From Nitrosospira lacus (GTDB lineage: Bacteria; Pseudomonadota; Gammaproteobacteria; Burkholderiales; Nitrosomonadaceae), in the NCBI RefSeq assembly GCF_000355765.4, contig NZ_CP021106.3, positions 1,955,137 to 2,019,136 on the forward strand: a DNA stretch of 64,000 bases, in the 5' to 3' direction. Each line of letters begins with the position of its first letter. Positions within the stretch are counted from its first letter, which is position 1. The position numbers and the translations under genes are program-made. Under the pieces are notes generated by a model. It was not told the DNA's origin. It searched no databases and saw only the letters and a list, made by a program, of their open reading frames with translations. This document shows, piece by piece, positions 26,890 to 36,606 of this stretch.

Positions 26890-27254
26890 CCTAAATCCGG
26901 CAGTTGGACGGGGTGAAGTGCGCGGTTTTGGGGTACAGGGAAAGGCGCAACGACGCGGAATGGTGCGACTGCGCAGGGCGGAGCAGTGCCTTCCGCAGGA
27001 AGGTGTGACCCCGAAGCGGGATGCGGGCGCTTTGGAACGCGGTCGCGGCATCCCCTGTGCTGCCCGATCCCCGCTTCGCGGGGTCCCTCGTGCGACGCTC
27101 CAGGGCGCCCCATTCCAAGGAGTTGCAACGCAGCCCTTTGCCACAAAAACTGTGCAATCCGCCTCGTAGCGGACTCACCCAAAAGGTGAGAATCAAATTC
27201 CCTACGAATCATAGTCCTCGACTGATAAATGAGCGGTCAACTGCCGGATTTAGG
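26890..27254 (-). repeat. MITE-like element, copy A (365 bp)
   Basis: The ends CCTAAATCCGGCAGTTG and its exact reverse complement form 17-base terminal inverted repeats. A 5-base duplication ATCAT flanks it (26885-26889 and 27255-27259). The stop codon of ktrA (27256-27258, minus strand) lies inside that target duplication. The interior is GC-rich with hairpins such as CCGCTTCGCGG, and there is no conserved protein frame. It is inverted relative to copies B and C, but has the same polarity relative to the upstream gene. Confidence 0.85.
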
Positions 27255-27255
27255 A

Positions 27256-27906
27256 TCATAGATACTTGGTGATCTTGCGCAAATTGCCGAGGGTGCCCAG
27301 CAACAGAATCTTGTCGTTAAGCTTGAATTCATAGCCAGATGGCGGCGGTGCCATCAGTTGGTTCGCATGTTTGATCAGCAAACACTGAAGGTCATTCTCC
27401 CGCAGGTGCAATGCGTCCATGTTATGTCCCGCAAGCCTTTCCGATGCGCGTACCTCGACGGTAAACTGATCATTGCCGAGACTGATGTAATCCATGACTT
27501 CCGGGTAGGTCATGCTACGTGCAAGACGTAAACCCATTTCATGCTCCGGGTGCACGATATGATCGCAACCGAGTTTTTCGAGAATTTTATGATGGTTGGG
27601 ATTGAGTGCCTTCGCCCATACCTTGGGCCTCGTCATTCCTTTGGCAATTAGCGTGGCGAGAATGTTGGCTTCGATATCTTCTCCGATCGCAACGACAACG
27701 CCATCGCATTCGTGCACGCCGAGATCGCGCAATATTTTCTCATCGCGCGCGTCGGCTATCACAGCCTGTGTAATTTTGTCGGCGATATCGTTGACGAGAT
27801 TGGGATTGAGATCGATGCCCATAACATCATGGCCCAGGCGCGAAAGCTCAAGGGCAATGGTGGACCCAAAAACACCGAGTCCAACGACGGTATAGGTATG
27901 CTTCAT
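27256..27906 (-). CDS. ktrA: KtrA/TrkA-type potassium channel regulator
   Basis: A 216-residue RCK protein. The N-terminal Rossmann fold starts YTVVGLGVFGSTIALELSRL (GxGxxG), followed by MGIDLNPNLV with the acidic nucleotide-ribose contact and DARDEKILRDLGVHECD. The C-terminal 75 residues form the RCK_C domain (residues about 140-215). It binds ATP/ADP and controls KtrB. The single RCK unit marks it as KtrA rather than the duplicated TrkA. The stop codon is at the insertion site of element copy A. It is divergent from the UspA gene. Confidence 0.9.
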   Translation of the reverse strand: MKHTYTVVGLGVFGSTIALELSRLGHDVMGIDLNPNLVNDIADKITQAVIADARDEKILRDLGVHECDGVVVAIGEDIEANILATLIAKGMTRPKVWAKALNPNHHKILEKLGCDHIVHPEHEMGLRLARSMTYPEVMDYISLGNDQFTVEVRASERLAGHNMDALHLRENDLQCLLIKHANQLMAPPPSGYEFKLNDKILLLGTLGNLRKITKYL

Positions 27907-28230
27907 GAATAAAATTGCAGTAGATGATCAAGAGGAGTGGAGAACGCGCACCCGCGACATATCTGTGATCCTGATGATGCGGTCTCAAGCTTCGCCCCGT
28001 AGTGCCGGCACAATCCCGGATTGCATTGATTTCTTCTGGCACAGGCCCGGCGGAATACGACCCGGATTTCAGCTGACCGGCAGGAGTATAATGTGCCCAT
28101 ACAATACCATACGGAATTCTGCGGGAGTTTGCACGCATACGCATCAGGATGCAACTCGCCCGAGGGGACGTCCTGTTCCCCGCCCCCACGGTTGACCACA
28201 ACTTATCATGTCACTGGATCCATAAGCACA
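27907..28230. other. Divergent intergenic region between ktrA and the Usp gene
   Basis: The stretch should carry the promoters for ktrA (leftward) and the stress protein (rightward). I see no clear sigma70 pair or long palindrome. Open frames across it lack ribosome sites and look like noise. Confidence 0.4.
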
Positions 28231-29142
28231 ATGGAGGGTAACATTAAAAAAATTCTTGCCGCAACCGATCTTTCCGACTATTCCCTCCGCGCCACGACAC
28301 GCGCCGCCATGTTATGTGCTGATCTGAAGTGCGATACGGTCGATCTGCTGACCGTAAAGGAGGCCGGGTTGCCCGAGGCGCTCGGCCTTGTGCTGAAAAG
28401 CACACCGGCAGCGGTAGAGTCCATACTGGTAGAACGTAGCCTGCGCGAATTGCAGCTCATCTCGGACCAGTTGCACGACAATTATGGGATTCACTGCACG
28501 ACTACCGTCAGATTCGGGCAACCCGAGAAAGAAATCATTGCCCGTGCGGATGAGTTGTCCGCTGATTTGACGGTTATAGGCATGCGCGGGCGCAACTTTT
28601 TTACTGATCTGTTTATCGGTAATACTGCCGATAAATTGGCGCGCATGACCAAGATTCCTTTGCTGGTGGTAAAGAATCAGGCCACGCGTGCCTACCGCAA
28701 CGTATTGGTTCCGGTCGATTTCTCCGAAAACTCGAGATGTGCCGCACGGATGGCGCTGAAAATCGCACCCGATGCTCATGTGATCTTTTTGCATGTATTT
28801 GATGTGGTGATCGAAGAGCAAATGCGATATATGAATGTTCCGGCGGATACGATCAGCCAATATGATATCAAGGCGCACGAAGATGCCAGGCGCGATTTGA
28901 ATCAATTTATAGCCGATCTCCAGATCGAAAACCATTCACACTCCCGCACGGTGATTTTTGGTAATCCCGGGCACATCGTGTGTGACTATGCCAGGACGAT
29001 GGAGCCGGATCTGATCGTGCTGGGAAAACATGGGCGATCCCGGTTCGAGGAATTCTTGCTTGGCAGCGTCACGCGGCATGCGATTGATCAGACTTCTTGC
29101 GATATCTTGGTGGTCACGGCTCGGCCGGGAAGTATCGAATAG
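28231..29142 (+). CDS. Tandem-domain universal stress protein
   Basis: A 303-residue protein with two UspA domains. Domain 1 (residues 1-145) starts IKKILAATDLSDYSLRATTR and ends with an ADLTVIGMRGRN...NTADKLAR segment. Domain 2 (residues about 150-300) starts YRNVLVPVDFSENSRCAARM and ends with DLIVLGKHGRSRFEEFLLGS, the GxHGx9G(S) ATP-binding signature. This second motif suggests nucleotide binding; domain 1 is a weaker match. ATG 28231 is used since the fold begins there. Usp proteins act in stress survival; the precise role is unknown. Confidence 0.9.
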   Translation: MEGNIKKILAATDLSDYSLRATTRAAMLCADLKCDTVDLLTVKEAGLPEALGLVLKSTPAAVESILVERSLRELQLISDQLHDNYGIHCTTTVRFGQPEKEIIARADELSADLTVIGMRGRNFFTDLFIGNTADKLARMTKIPLLVVKNQATRAYRNVLVPVDFSENSRCAARMALKIAPDAHVIFLHVFDVVIEEQMRYMNVPADTISQYDIKAHEDARRDLNQFIADLQIENHSHSRTVIFGNPGHIVCDYARTMEPDLIVLGKHGRSRFEEFLLGSVTRHAIDQTSCDILVVTARPGSIE

Positions 29143-29211
29143 CAAGCTACCCCATTGGTGGATTGCACAACTCCTGGTTTGGGCAGTTCATGTTTTATGG
29201 CTGGTTACCCG

Positions 29212-30495
29212 TCAATGGATCTGGAAGTGATTGATTTCCAATGCTATGAATTGCGTAAGCTGATTCCGGGTGAAGTTATTGTCCGCTACGAGTACAAGAG
29301 TACGCTTGTCGTTGAAGCTCGGACCCAGGGTAATACCTTCGATATTACCCACCGCAAGCGTCGAGCCATCCGTATTTTTCAGATCCGACAAATCCAGCAG
29401 CAAGATTTTTTTCACGGATTGGATGCTTCTGCCCGCGATGGATTCCATCCCTGAAATATCGGTGGCGTTGCGTGCATCGGCATAATAAAGCCGAACGGTG
29501 TAGCCGGTCGAGGCGTTGCCCGGCATGGCTGCGCCGCGTGTGAATGAGCGCTCGATAGTGATGAATTGGCGGTCCCCAATGGCAATAAAGTCGGTCAGCC
29601 CGTTGGTGGCAAAACCAATGAAGGACGCCGGAGCGAAGACTATGGGTCCGACATCATAAATATATTCGGCACCCGGTTTTCCGCTGGCGATGTCGAAGGC
29701 GAGAATGCGGGCACGTGAACCCGTAAAAATATTGGAGGGTGGAGAGTCCTGGATCAAGCCGTTTTCGGTGGCGGTGTATAAGGTATCGCCGTCGACCGAT
29801 ATCGCCAGGCTTTCGAATGCGAGATTGTTGTAAATGCCCTTGTCGCCCGGAAACAGGCCCATATTGGAGCCGCTCGGGTAGTAGCGAGCGGGTACTTCGA
29901 AATCGCGGCTATGGCTGCCATCGGGATTCATTTCGCGCACCGTAGGGTTCTGGAAATCGAAAATGCCGCGGTGTCCCTCATTGCTCCAGTAAATTTTATT
30001 GCGCGTGATATCGAAACGCAGGCCTTCCGGGTCCACCGAGTTGCGTGTGAACGCATCGCCACCGGGCCGCCGAATGGTGGTCACGGCGTGGAATGTCACG
30101 CCAGCCATGCCTGGCGTGGGGGAACGCTGAAACCGGGCAAGATCGAGAGACAGTTCATAGAAGCGCGCCGGACTGGTCTTGCTCCGGTCATCACTGATAG
30201 CCAGGTAACGATTGGTAAGGGGGTTATAATCCAAGGAGGACAAGCCGCCGACGGTGGTGCCAAGAAAGCTTGTCTTGTTGGGTACGATTTGCTGGCCGAT
30301 ATAGACCAAACTGAAATCGGCGGCGTAGCCATTCGCTTGAACGGGAGCGGCACAGCTTGCAGCGAGCACAACGGCAAGAATCATCCCGGACCCGGCGGCG
30401 GACCACTTGCTTTCCAGTTTGGATCCTCGATTTAGAATGACTTTTATTGCCACTGGATCTTTGCTGCCACGGGGTGGATCCAAGATTGTTTTCAT
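29212..30495 (-). CDS. Exported esterase-like phytase-domain protein
   Basis: About 427 residues from ATG 30495 (other in-frame ATGs lie upstream and downstream). A hydrophobic export signal (MILAVVLAASCAAPVQANG) ends near residue 57, giving a long n-region. The mature protein is a beta-propeller of the phytase-like/esterase-like family: GGLSSLDYNPLTNRYLAISD, SVDPEGLRFD, WSNEGHRGIF, FESLAISVDGDTLYTATENG and NIEGITLGP. The calcium-binding acidic positions (NxEG, DPEG) are retained. It probably acts in the periplasm or outside on an ester. The substrate is not deducible. Confidence 0.85.
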   Translation of the reverse strand: MKTILDPPRGSKDPVAIKVILNRGSKLESKWSAAGSGMILAVVLAASCAAPVQANGYAADFSLVYIGQQIVPNKTSFLGTTVGGLSSLDYNPLTNRYLAISDDRSKTSPARFYELSLDLARFQRSPTPGMAGVTFHAVTTIRRPGGDAFTRNSVDPEGLRFDITRNKIYWSNEGHRGIFDFQNPTVREMNPDGSHSRDFEVPARYYPSGSNMGLFPGDKGIYNNLAFESLAISVDGDTLYTATENGLIQDSPPSNIFTGSRARILAFDIASGKPGAEYIYDVGPIVFAPASFIGFATNGLTDFIAIGDRQFITIERSFTRGAAMPGNASTGYTVRLYYADARNATDISGMESIAGRSIQSVKKILLLDLSDLKNTDGSTLAVGNIEGITLGPSFNDKRTLVLVADNNFTRNQLTQFIALEINHFQIH

Positions 30496-30807
30496 GAACG
30501 GGACTTTATCAGAAGTCATTGAATGCTGCCGCGAAGTTCTTGCAAGCGGAGGAAATACGCTGCAGCGCAACCTGATACGCGTTCCGGCGCTCACTTTCGG
30601 CTCCTTCGCTTTCGCGTTTTAGAGCTTCTCATCTTCCAAGGCAGCATTGCATGCCTCTGGCAAGAGCATGGATTTCTTCAAGGATTCCCTGGGAATCATA
30701 AGCAGGTTTACCCATATTGGAATTCAGGCTATATTGATATTGCGCGTAGCGGATAGCCGTTGCCTGCTGGCGGCATCGTTGGCATTGATATTCACAGAAA
30801 ATGATAT

Positions 30808-31680
30808 ATGATTAATCTATCTCATGATAGAGTCATAAAAAGGGGTTTTCGGCTGGCAATAGCCACTGCCGCGCTAATGGCAGCGGGCATGTCTGGATGT
30901 GCCAGCTTCAAGGAAGTCCGGACGTTTGCTTCACTTTCTGCGAACGCCGCCAGTTATGAGACGCTCACCAGAGACTATATAGGGGCGCTGGACAGACGCA
31001 AGCAGTATCAACCCGAAAAATTTCATGGCGATCTGGAGACGATGAAAATTCGCCGGGAGGCGCAGCGCACCAGCCTGGATTTACTCCAGCAAACTGTAGC
31101 AGACTATATGCAAGGTCTCGGCAATCTGGCCGCTGGCGATATCAGAACCTTCGACAGGTCGCTTGGCAATCTCAGCACCAGCCTCAACAACGCGACATTG
31201 CTGGACCGTAATGAGAAAGAAGCCATCGGCGCACTTTCGACTCTGCTCGCGCGCACCGTCACGACACTCTACCGGCAGCATGAAATGAAGCAGCTTATCC
31301 ACGACGGCAACCAGCCGCTTCAGGATGTGATAGCGGCTGCCCGCAAGATTGTGAAGCGCGGTATCGTAGCCGATTTACAGACGGAATCCGCGCTGGCCGG
31401 GCGATACTATGATAACTTTATGCTGGCGCCGGGCAATCCCGTGGAGCCTGTCGCAATGGCGCTCGCAAAAGAAGCCAGGGTGGAAGCACTGGAGCGCGTG
31501 GACAACCGTATCCGGGGCGCGCAGCGCTACGATGCAGTGCTGGAGAAAATCGCGGGAGGCCATCAATATCTTTATGACCATAGAGATAGGGTCGGCCAGG
31601 ATGATTTCGGCCGGCAGTTCAAGCCAGCTGTTGACGAGCTTCGCACCGCTTACCGGAGCTTGCTTGACGTTTCGCGGTAA
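30808..31680 (+). CDS. Helical lipoprotein, first gene of a two-gene unit
   Basis: A 290-residue protein. A basic N-terminus is followed by a hydrophobic stretch and lipobox MAAGMSGCASFK (Cys 31), predicting a lipoprotein. The rest is charged helix (residues 40-285) with no recognised domain. Its overall shape is like T6SS- or envelope-associated helical lipoproteins, but there are no supporting neighbours. It precedes the 31700 gene by 19 bases. The pair ends at an inserted MITE-like element. Confidence 0.7.
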   Translation: MINLSHDRVIKRGFRLAIATAALMAAGMSGCASFKEVRTFASLSANAASYETLTRDYIGALDRRKQYQPEKFHGDLETMKIRREAQRTSLDLLQQTVADYMQGLGNLAAGDIRTFDRSLGNLSTSLNNATLLDRNEKEAIGALSTLLARTVTTLYRQHEMKQLIHDGNQPLQDVIAAARKIVKRGIVADLQTESALAGRYYDNFMLAPGNPVEPVAMALAKEARVEALERVDNRIRGAQRYDAVLEKIAGGHQYLYDHRDRVGQDDFGRQFKPAVDELRTAYRSLLDVSR

Positions 31681-31699
31681 AAAAGAGGGAAGGGCAGGC

Positions 31700-32119
31700 A
31701 TGGAAAAATTGACGCCGGACGATGCTTTTGAGTTGGGCAACTTGTTTCGAGACGCTGCAATCGAGCTCGGAAACTGGCGCATCAAAAATCGGGCCAGCTT
31801 GAGCCAAAGCCAATGGGTCGAGCTCGATGAACGCGAAATCAGGCTTTTGAATGATGCGTCCGGGATATATACCAACGCGATAGGGTTGGTCCTGGCCGAG
31901 AGCCAGGCCCCGCTTGCTCGCCTGCAGTCCAGTGTAAAAAACGCAAAATCAGCCATTCGGCGCATCGTCATCTTCAAGCAAGCGCTTGATCTCGCGTCCG
32001 CGCTGATCCTCTTCGCCGGCGCCGTGATATCCGGCAATGTTGCGGGAATTCCCGCCGCGGTCGTCGCGCTGGAAGACGCCGCCGCAGCTATCGTTGAATC
32101 CTCTGATTCGGAATCATGA
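31700..32119 (+). CDS. Small helical membrane-associated partner protein
   Basis: A 139-residue protein from ATG 31700, with AGGGAAGGGCAGG before it. It is helical (FELGNLFRDAAIELGNWRIK), with a hydrophobic C-terminal region (LASALILFAGAVISGNVAGI, residues 103-125) likely to sit in the membrane, and an acidic tail. It is cotranscribed with the lipoprotein gene 19 bases upstream. No family is recognised. The stop TGA (32117-32119) shares its last base with the target duplication of element copy B. Confidence 0.6.
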   Translation: MEKLTPDDAFELGNLFRDAAIELGNWRIKNRASLSQSQWVELDEREIRLLNDASGIYTNAIGLVLAESQAPLARLQSSVKNAKSAIRRIVIFKQALDLASALILFAGAVISGNVAGIPAAVVALEDAAAAIVESSDSES

Positions 32120-32123
32120 TAAT

Positions 32124-32471
32124 CCTAAATGCGGTAGCTGACCGCAATTTGACCCTCACCTGTTGGATGAGTCTGCTACCGGGCGGATTGCACGGTTCTT
32201 GCGGTACATGGCTGCGTTATAATGCCTTGAAATGGGGTGCCCTGGAGCGTCGCGTGAGGGGTCCGCGAAGCGGCGATCGGTCAGCGCAGAGGATGGCCGA
32301 GACCGCGCTCATGTTCCATGCATGCGGCGCCCCCATTCCGCTGCGGGGTCGCGCCTTTCTGCGGGAAGCACTGCTCCGCCCTGCGTTGCGGACGCACCAT
32401 TCCGCGTCGTCGTACCTGACCCTGCACCCCGGAAACTGCACACTCCACCTCGTCCAACTACCGGATTTAGG
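32124..32471 (+). repeat. MITE-like element, copy B (348 bp)
   Basis: The left end CCTAAATGCGGTAGCTGACC and right end AACTACCGGATTTAGG are imperfect inverted repeats. The target duplication ATAAT occurs at 32119-32123 and 32472-32476. Its first base is the last base of the upstream gene's stop codon. The interior aligns with copies A and C (GGATGAGTCTGCTACCGGGC, GCGTCGCGTGAGGGGTCC). It has the same polarity as its upstream gene. Confidence 0.85.
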
Positions 32472-32590
32472 ATAATCTGAGATTGGCGACGTCATGATCC
32501 TCGCGATGACGCTCCGGCTTCTTGCTCGTTCACCAGCATGTCTTCATTACTGATTCCGGTGCCGCAATGCCGCAAATTGCGCATCCACCC

Positions 32591-33613
32591 ATGAATAAAG
32601 GATTGATCATCATTGCCGCCGCATTTGTCATCGCCGTTACGGTGCTGGCGGGATGGTCTCTCGTGCGCCAGCAGGATAATCCAAATACATTGGAGCTTTT
32701 CGGCAATGTTGACATTCGCCAGGTTTCGCTGGCTTTCAATGGCAGTGAACGGGTTGCTGAAATGCGCGTGCAGGAAGGCGACCGGGTCGAGGCAGGACAA
32801 GTGCTGGCGACGCTCGATACACGTACCCTGGCACTACAAATCGCGCAGGCCCAGGCGCAGATTGATGTGCAGGAGCAGGTTTTGTTGCGGCTGAAGAACG
32901 GCACGCGCCCCGAAGAGGTGGATCAGGCCAGAGCTGACGTCGCTTCCGCCCAGGCTGACGCGGATCTTGCTGCGCAACAGCTTAAGCGCCTGCTGGATGT
33001 GGAAAAAACCGCTGATAAGGCGATCAGCCAACAGGATCTGGACAGTGCGCGCTCACGCCGCCAAGTCGCAGAGGCACAGCTTAAAAATCGTAAAAAAGCG
33101 CTGAGACTGGCGGTGATCGGTCCGCGGGAGGAAGACATCGCGCAGGCCGAGGCGCAACTGGATGTTTCCAAAGCTGAGCTGGCTTTGCTCAGGCACCAGA
33201 TCAGCCTGGCCGAGTTGAAGGCGCCCATGAATGCCATTGTGCGCTCACGCCTGCTGGAGCCGGGAGATATGGCTTCGCCGCAACGGCCGGTCTATGCGCT
33301 GGCTATTACCGATCCGAAATGGGTCCGCGCGTATGTCACCGAAGTCGATCTGGGACGGATCAAGCCGGGCATGAGCGCACGCGTGACGACTGACAGCCAT
33401 CCGGATCAGCCCATTCGGGGCCATGTCGGCTACATTTCTTCGGTGGCGGAGTTCACCCCGAAAATAGTGCAGACGGAAGAACTGCGTACCAGCCTGGTCT
33501 ATGAAGTCCGTATCTTCGTTGACGATGCGGAAGATCGTCTGCGCCTGGGCATGCCCGCCACCGTTCGCATATCCCTGGATAATCATCGTGACGCCCCCGG
33601 GGCGGCACAGTGA
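32591..33613 (+). CDS. ybhG: HlyD/YbhG-type membrane fusion protein
   Basis: A 340-residue protein from ATG 32591; ATG 32567 is also possible. An N-terminal membrane anchor (GLIIIAAAFVIAVTVLAGW) is followed by a biotinyl-lipoyl half (VQEGDRVEAGQVLATLDTR), a coiled hairpin (residues about 95-205) and a second lipoyl half (ELKAPMNAIVRSRLLEPGD). It bridges the inner-membrane ABC unit to the outer side. It is the first gene of a four-gene set in the order of E. coli ybhG-F-S-R. Its stop overlaps the GTG of the next gene. Confidence 0.85.
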   Translation: MNKGLIIIAAAFVIAVTVLAGWSLVRQQDNPNTLELFGNVDIRQVSLAFNGSERVAEMRVQEGDRVEAGQVLATLDTRTLALQIAQAQAQIDVQEQVLLRLKNGTRPEEVDQARADVASAQADADLAAQQLKRLLDVEKTADKAISQQDLDSARSRRQVAEAQLKNRKKALRLAVIGPREEDIAQAEAQLDVSKAELALLRHQISLAELKAPMNAIVRSRLLEPGDMASPQRPVYALAITDPKWVRAYVTEVDLGRIKPGMSARVTTDSHPDQPIRGHVGYISSVAEFTPKIVQTEELRTSLVYEVRIFVDDAEDRLRLGMPATVRISLDNHRDAPGAAQ

Positions 33614-35430
33614 CGCATCCATCTGCGGCGGCACTGACCGCGCATGTCCTCCATAAGCGATTTCTGATCAAGGAATCCGGCCAGACGATTCACGCAGTCG
33701 CCGACATCACGCTGGCCATACAGGCAGGCACGCTTACAGCGCTGGTGGGTCCCGATGGCGCGGGTAAAACCACTTTGTTGCGGATGATGGCCGGATTGAT
33801 GAAACCTGATGAAGGGCAACTTCACGTGTTGGGTATTGATGTCGCGGCCAACCCGCAGGCGATTCAGGATCGCATCAGTTATATGCCGCAGCGCTTCGGC
33901 CTGTATGAAGACCTCAGCGTGCAGGAGAATCTCGATCTCTACGCCGATCTGCATGGCGTGCCACAAGCCATGCGCCTGAAACGCTACGCACGGCTGCTGG
34001 AAATGACCAATCTGGCGCGCTTCACCGCGCGTCTTGCGGGCCAGCTGTCCGGGGGGATGAAGCAAAAATTGGGGCTGGCCTGCACATTGGTGCGTTTGCC
34101 GGAGCTCCTGCTACTGGATGAGCCAACGGTGGGCGTGGACCCGCTGTCACGCCGGGAGTTATGGGAAATCGTTCAGCAAATGATTGACGACGAGCAACTG
34201 ACTGTCCTGGTCAGTACCGCCTACCTTGATGAAGCGGAACGCTGCGCCCGAGTATTCGTGTTGCATGAAGGCAAACTCGTGGCTCAGGGAAGCCCGGCGG
34301 AAATCCGCCATCATGCCCGCAGCCTATGTTTTATCGTCACGCCGCCGCAAGGTCAGCCACCGCGTTTTTTGCAGACACGCTTGCTGGACAATACTGAAAA
34401 CATCATTGATGCAGTTCCGCAGGGGGGAGCCGTACGTTTCATTCGGCGCCCAGGGGGCGATCAGCGGCATCTTGATGCCTTGCTTGGCGGGGCTCCGGTT
34501 ACGGCCGTCGAGGAACGCCTGGAAGACGGGTTTATGATGCTGCTGCACAAACAGTACGTTGCTGAGCCGAGGGAGACTATTGCGCTGAAGGCTGCCGTGC
34601 GGCTGAAAGCGGTTGAAGTCGAAAGCCTGGACAAAGGTAAAGATCATGCCGGTGATGTGATTATCGAGGTGCGCGACCTGGTGCGCAGGTTTGGTGATTT
34701 TACCGCGGTGGACAATATCTCGTTTTCGATCCGGCGCGGGGAGATCTTCGGTGTGCTGGGGCCGAATGGTGCGGGCAAGACGACGACCTTTCGCATGCTT
34801 TGCGGCCTTTTGCCGGCCAGCAGCGGTTTCCTTCGGGTGGCCGGCGTCGATCTGCGGCATGCGCGTGCGATCGCGCGTCGCAAGATCGGCTACGTATCGC
34901 AGAAATTTGCGCTCTATGGTGATCTTAGCGTGATGGAAAACCTGGAGTTCTTCGGCAGTGCCTATGGTTTGAGCGGAGAGCGCTTGCGCGAGCGTATCGC
35001 CGTTGTCATGCGACAGTTTGACTTGCAGGATAAAGAAAAGTCACCCAGCGGGCAGTTGCCCGGTGGTTATAAGCAGCGCCTCGCGATGGCAGTGGGGTTG
35101 CTGCATGAACCTGATATTCTGTTCCTGGACGAACCTACCAGTGGAACCGATCCGCAGAGGCGCCGCGAATTCTGGCGGCGCATTACCGCGTTATCAGAGG
35201 TAGGAACAACTATCATCATTACGACGCATTTCATGGAAGAAGCCGAGTATTGCGACCGTATCGTTATCCAGGATGCCGGGAAGCTGCTGGCACTCGGCAC
35301 ACCGCAGGAGGTCCGGACGCAAGCGGGCGGAAAAGACAGCCGGTTGAACATGGAAGAGGCGTTTATCAGCATCGTCGAGCAAGGCCGCCAGAGAGACAAC
35401 GAAACCGCCGCAATGGAAATCAGGCCATGA
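33610..35430 (+). CDS. ybhF: ABC transporter, two fused ATPase domains (YbhF-like)
   Basis: A 606-residue protein with two ABC cassettes. The first has Walker A GPDGAGKTT, signature LSGGMKQ and Walker B LLLLDEPTVGVDP. The second has GPNGAGKTT, signature LPGGYKQ (the S of LSGG replaced by P) and LFLDEPTSGTDP. A linker of about 90 residues joins them. The GTG start overlaps the previous stop, and its own TGA overlaps the next ATG (ATGA), so the three genes are translationally coupled. It is likely to power export of a hydrophobic compound or drug; the substrate is unknown. Confidence 0.9.
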   Translation: MTHPSAAALTAHVLHKRFLIKESGQTIHAVADITLAIQAGTLTALVGPDGAGKTTLLRMMAGLMKPDEGQLHVLGIDVAANPQAIQDRISYMPQRFGLYEDLSVQENLDLYADLHGVPQAMRLKRYARLLEMTNLARFTARLAGQLSGGMKQKLGLACTLVRLPELLLLDEPTVGVDPLSRRELWEIVQQMIDDEQLTVLVSTAYLDEAERCARVFVLHEGKLVAQGSPAEIRHHARSLCFIVTPPQGQPPRFLQTRLLDNTENIIDAVPQGGAVRFIRRPGGDQRHLDALLGGAPVTAVEERLEDGFMMLLHKQYVAEPRETIALKAAVRLKAVEVESLDKGKDHAGDVIIEVRDLVRRFGDFTAVDNISFSIRRGEIFGVLGPNGAGKTTTFRMLCGLLPASSGFLRVAGVDLRHARAIARRKIGYVSQKFALYGDLSVMENLEFFGSAYGLSGERLRERIAVVMRQFDLQDKEKSPSGQLPGGYKQRLAMAVGLLHEPDILFLDEPTSGTDPQRRREFWRRITALSEVGTTIIITTHFMEEAEYCDRIVIQDAGKLLALGTPQEVRTQAGGKDSRLNMEEAFISIVEQGRQRDNETAAMEIRP

Positions 35431-36605
35431 GCGAAAAAACGGGAGCAGGCCAGTCAGACAAGAAAGGCGGCAAGGGATACAAAGGTTTCTGGCTGCGCCT
35501 GATCTCATTGACCCGCAAGGAAATCCGCCAGTTGCTGCGTGACAGGAGCAATCTTGCCATTGGTATCGGCCTGCCGATGGTATTGATCCTGATTTTCGGC
35601 TATGGCCTCTCGCTCGATGTCAAGAATGCGCCCATAGCGGTGGTGCTGGAAGATCCTTCGCCCTTGGCGGCCGATGTGATCGCGGGCCTCGAGCTTTCGG
35701 CGTATATCTCTCCTGTGATAGTCACTTCGATGCGCGAGGCCGAGCGCCTGATGCTGGCACGCGAGATAGATGGCATCGTGCGGATACCCAGTGATTTTTC
35801 CCGCCGCCTGACAGCGGGCAATGCACAGGTGCAACTTCTGGTGCATGGTTCCGAGGCCAGCCGCGCCCTCATTATCCGCAGCTATGTCAGCGGCGCCGTG
35901 GGTCAGTGGATGCAGCGTCAGTCAGACCGCGGAGCGGTGGCGGACACTGTCGGCCCAGGTATGGTTACGGTGATTGAACGCATGTGGTTCAACGCCGCCA
36001 ATACCAGTACCTGGTATCTGGTGCCGGGGTTGATCGTGCTGATCATGACCCTGGTCGGCGCCTTCCTGACCGCAATGGTCATGGCGCGGGAGTGGGAACG
36101 CGGTACCCTTGAAGCATTGTTCGTTTCACCGGTGCGGCCCTGGGAGATTCTGCTGGCAAAAATTATTCCGTATTTCCTGGTGGGCATGCTGGGTCTGGTG
36201 CTGTGTCTGCTCGCCGCGCACTTTCTCTTCCAGGTGCCGAGGTACGGCTCGCTGGTGATACTGCTGATCAGCTCGATGCTCTATCTGTTAGTAGCGCTGG
36301 GTCTCGGACTGGTAATTTCTTCAATGACCAAAAACCAGTTCCTGGCTAGCCAGGTCGCACTGCTTGCGAGTTTCATGCCGGCGCTGATGCTCTCGGGTTT
36401 CCTGTTCGACCTGCGCAACGTACCCCTGGTTATTCGGCTTGTCGGCCACGCACTGCCGGCCACCTACTTCATGGAGCTGATCAGGACGCTGTTTCTGGCA
36501 GGCAACGTGTGGCCCCTGATTTTCAAGAACTGTGCGATTCTCGCCGGCTATGCCGTACTGCTGCTGGGACTGGCGCGGTTCGTTACCCGCAAGAAACTGG
36601 ACTGA
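35427..36605 (+). CDS. ybhS: ABC-2 type permease (YbhS-like)
   Basis: A 392-residue membrane protein. One N-terminal span (LAIGIGLPMVLILIFGYGLS) is followed by an extracytoplasmic domain of about 150 residues and then five spans. The ABC-2 motif region REWERGTLEALFVSPVRPWE is characteristic. The ATG overlaps the upstream stop. The stop (36603-36605) is the insertion point of repeat copy C, which now separates it from the second permease. Confidence 0.9.
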   Translation: MSEKTGAGQSDKKGGKGYKGFWLRLISLTRKEIRQLLRDRSNLAIGIGLPMVLILIFGYGLSLDVKNAPIAVVLEDPSPLAADVIAGLELSAYISPVIVTSMREAERLMLAREIDGIVRIPSDFSRRLTAGNAQVQLLVHGSEASRALIIRSYVSGAVGQWMQRQSDRGAVADTVGPGMVTVIERMWFNAANTSTWYLVPGLIVLIMTLVGAFLTAMVMAREWERGTLEALFVSPVRPWEILLAKIIPYFLVGMLGLVLCLLAAHFLFQVPRYGSLVILLISSMLYLLVALGLGLVISSMTKNQFLASQVALLASFMPALMLSGFLFDLRNVPLVIRLVGHALPATYFMELIRTLFLAGNVWPLIFKNCAILAGYAVLLLGLARFVTRKKLD

Positions 36606-36606
36606 A

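Noticed and set aside
26890-27254. Open frames of about 100 codons in the MITE-like copies
   Set aside because: They occur on both strands, differ between copies and show no conserved protein; the DNA, not the frame, is conserved.
29147-29170. Possible repeat relic (GCTACCCC...GGATTGCAC)
   Set aside because: Only about 18 matching bases with gaps and no terminal sequence; could be chance.
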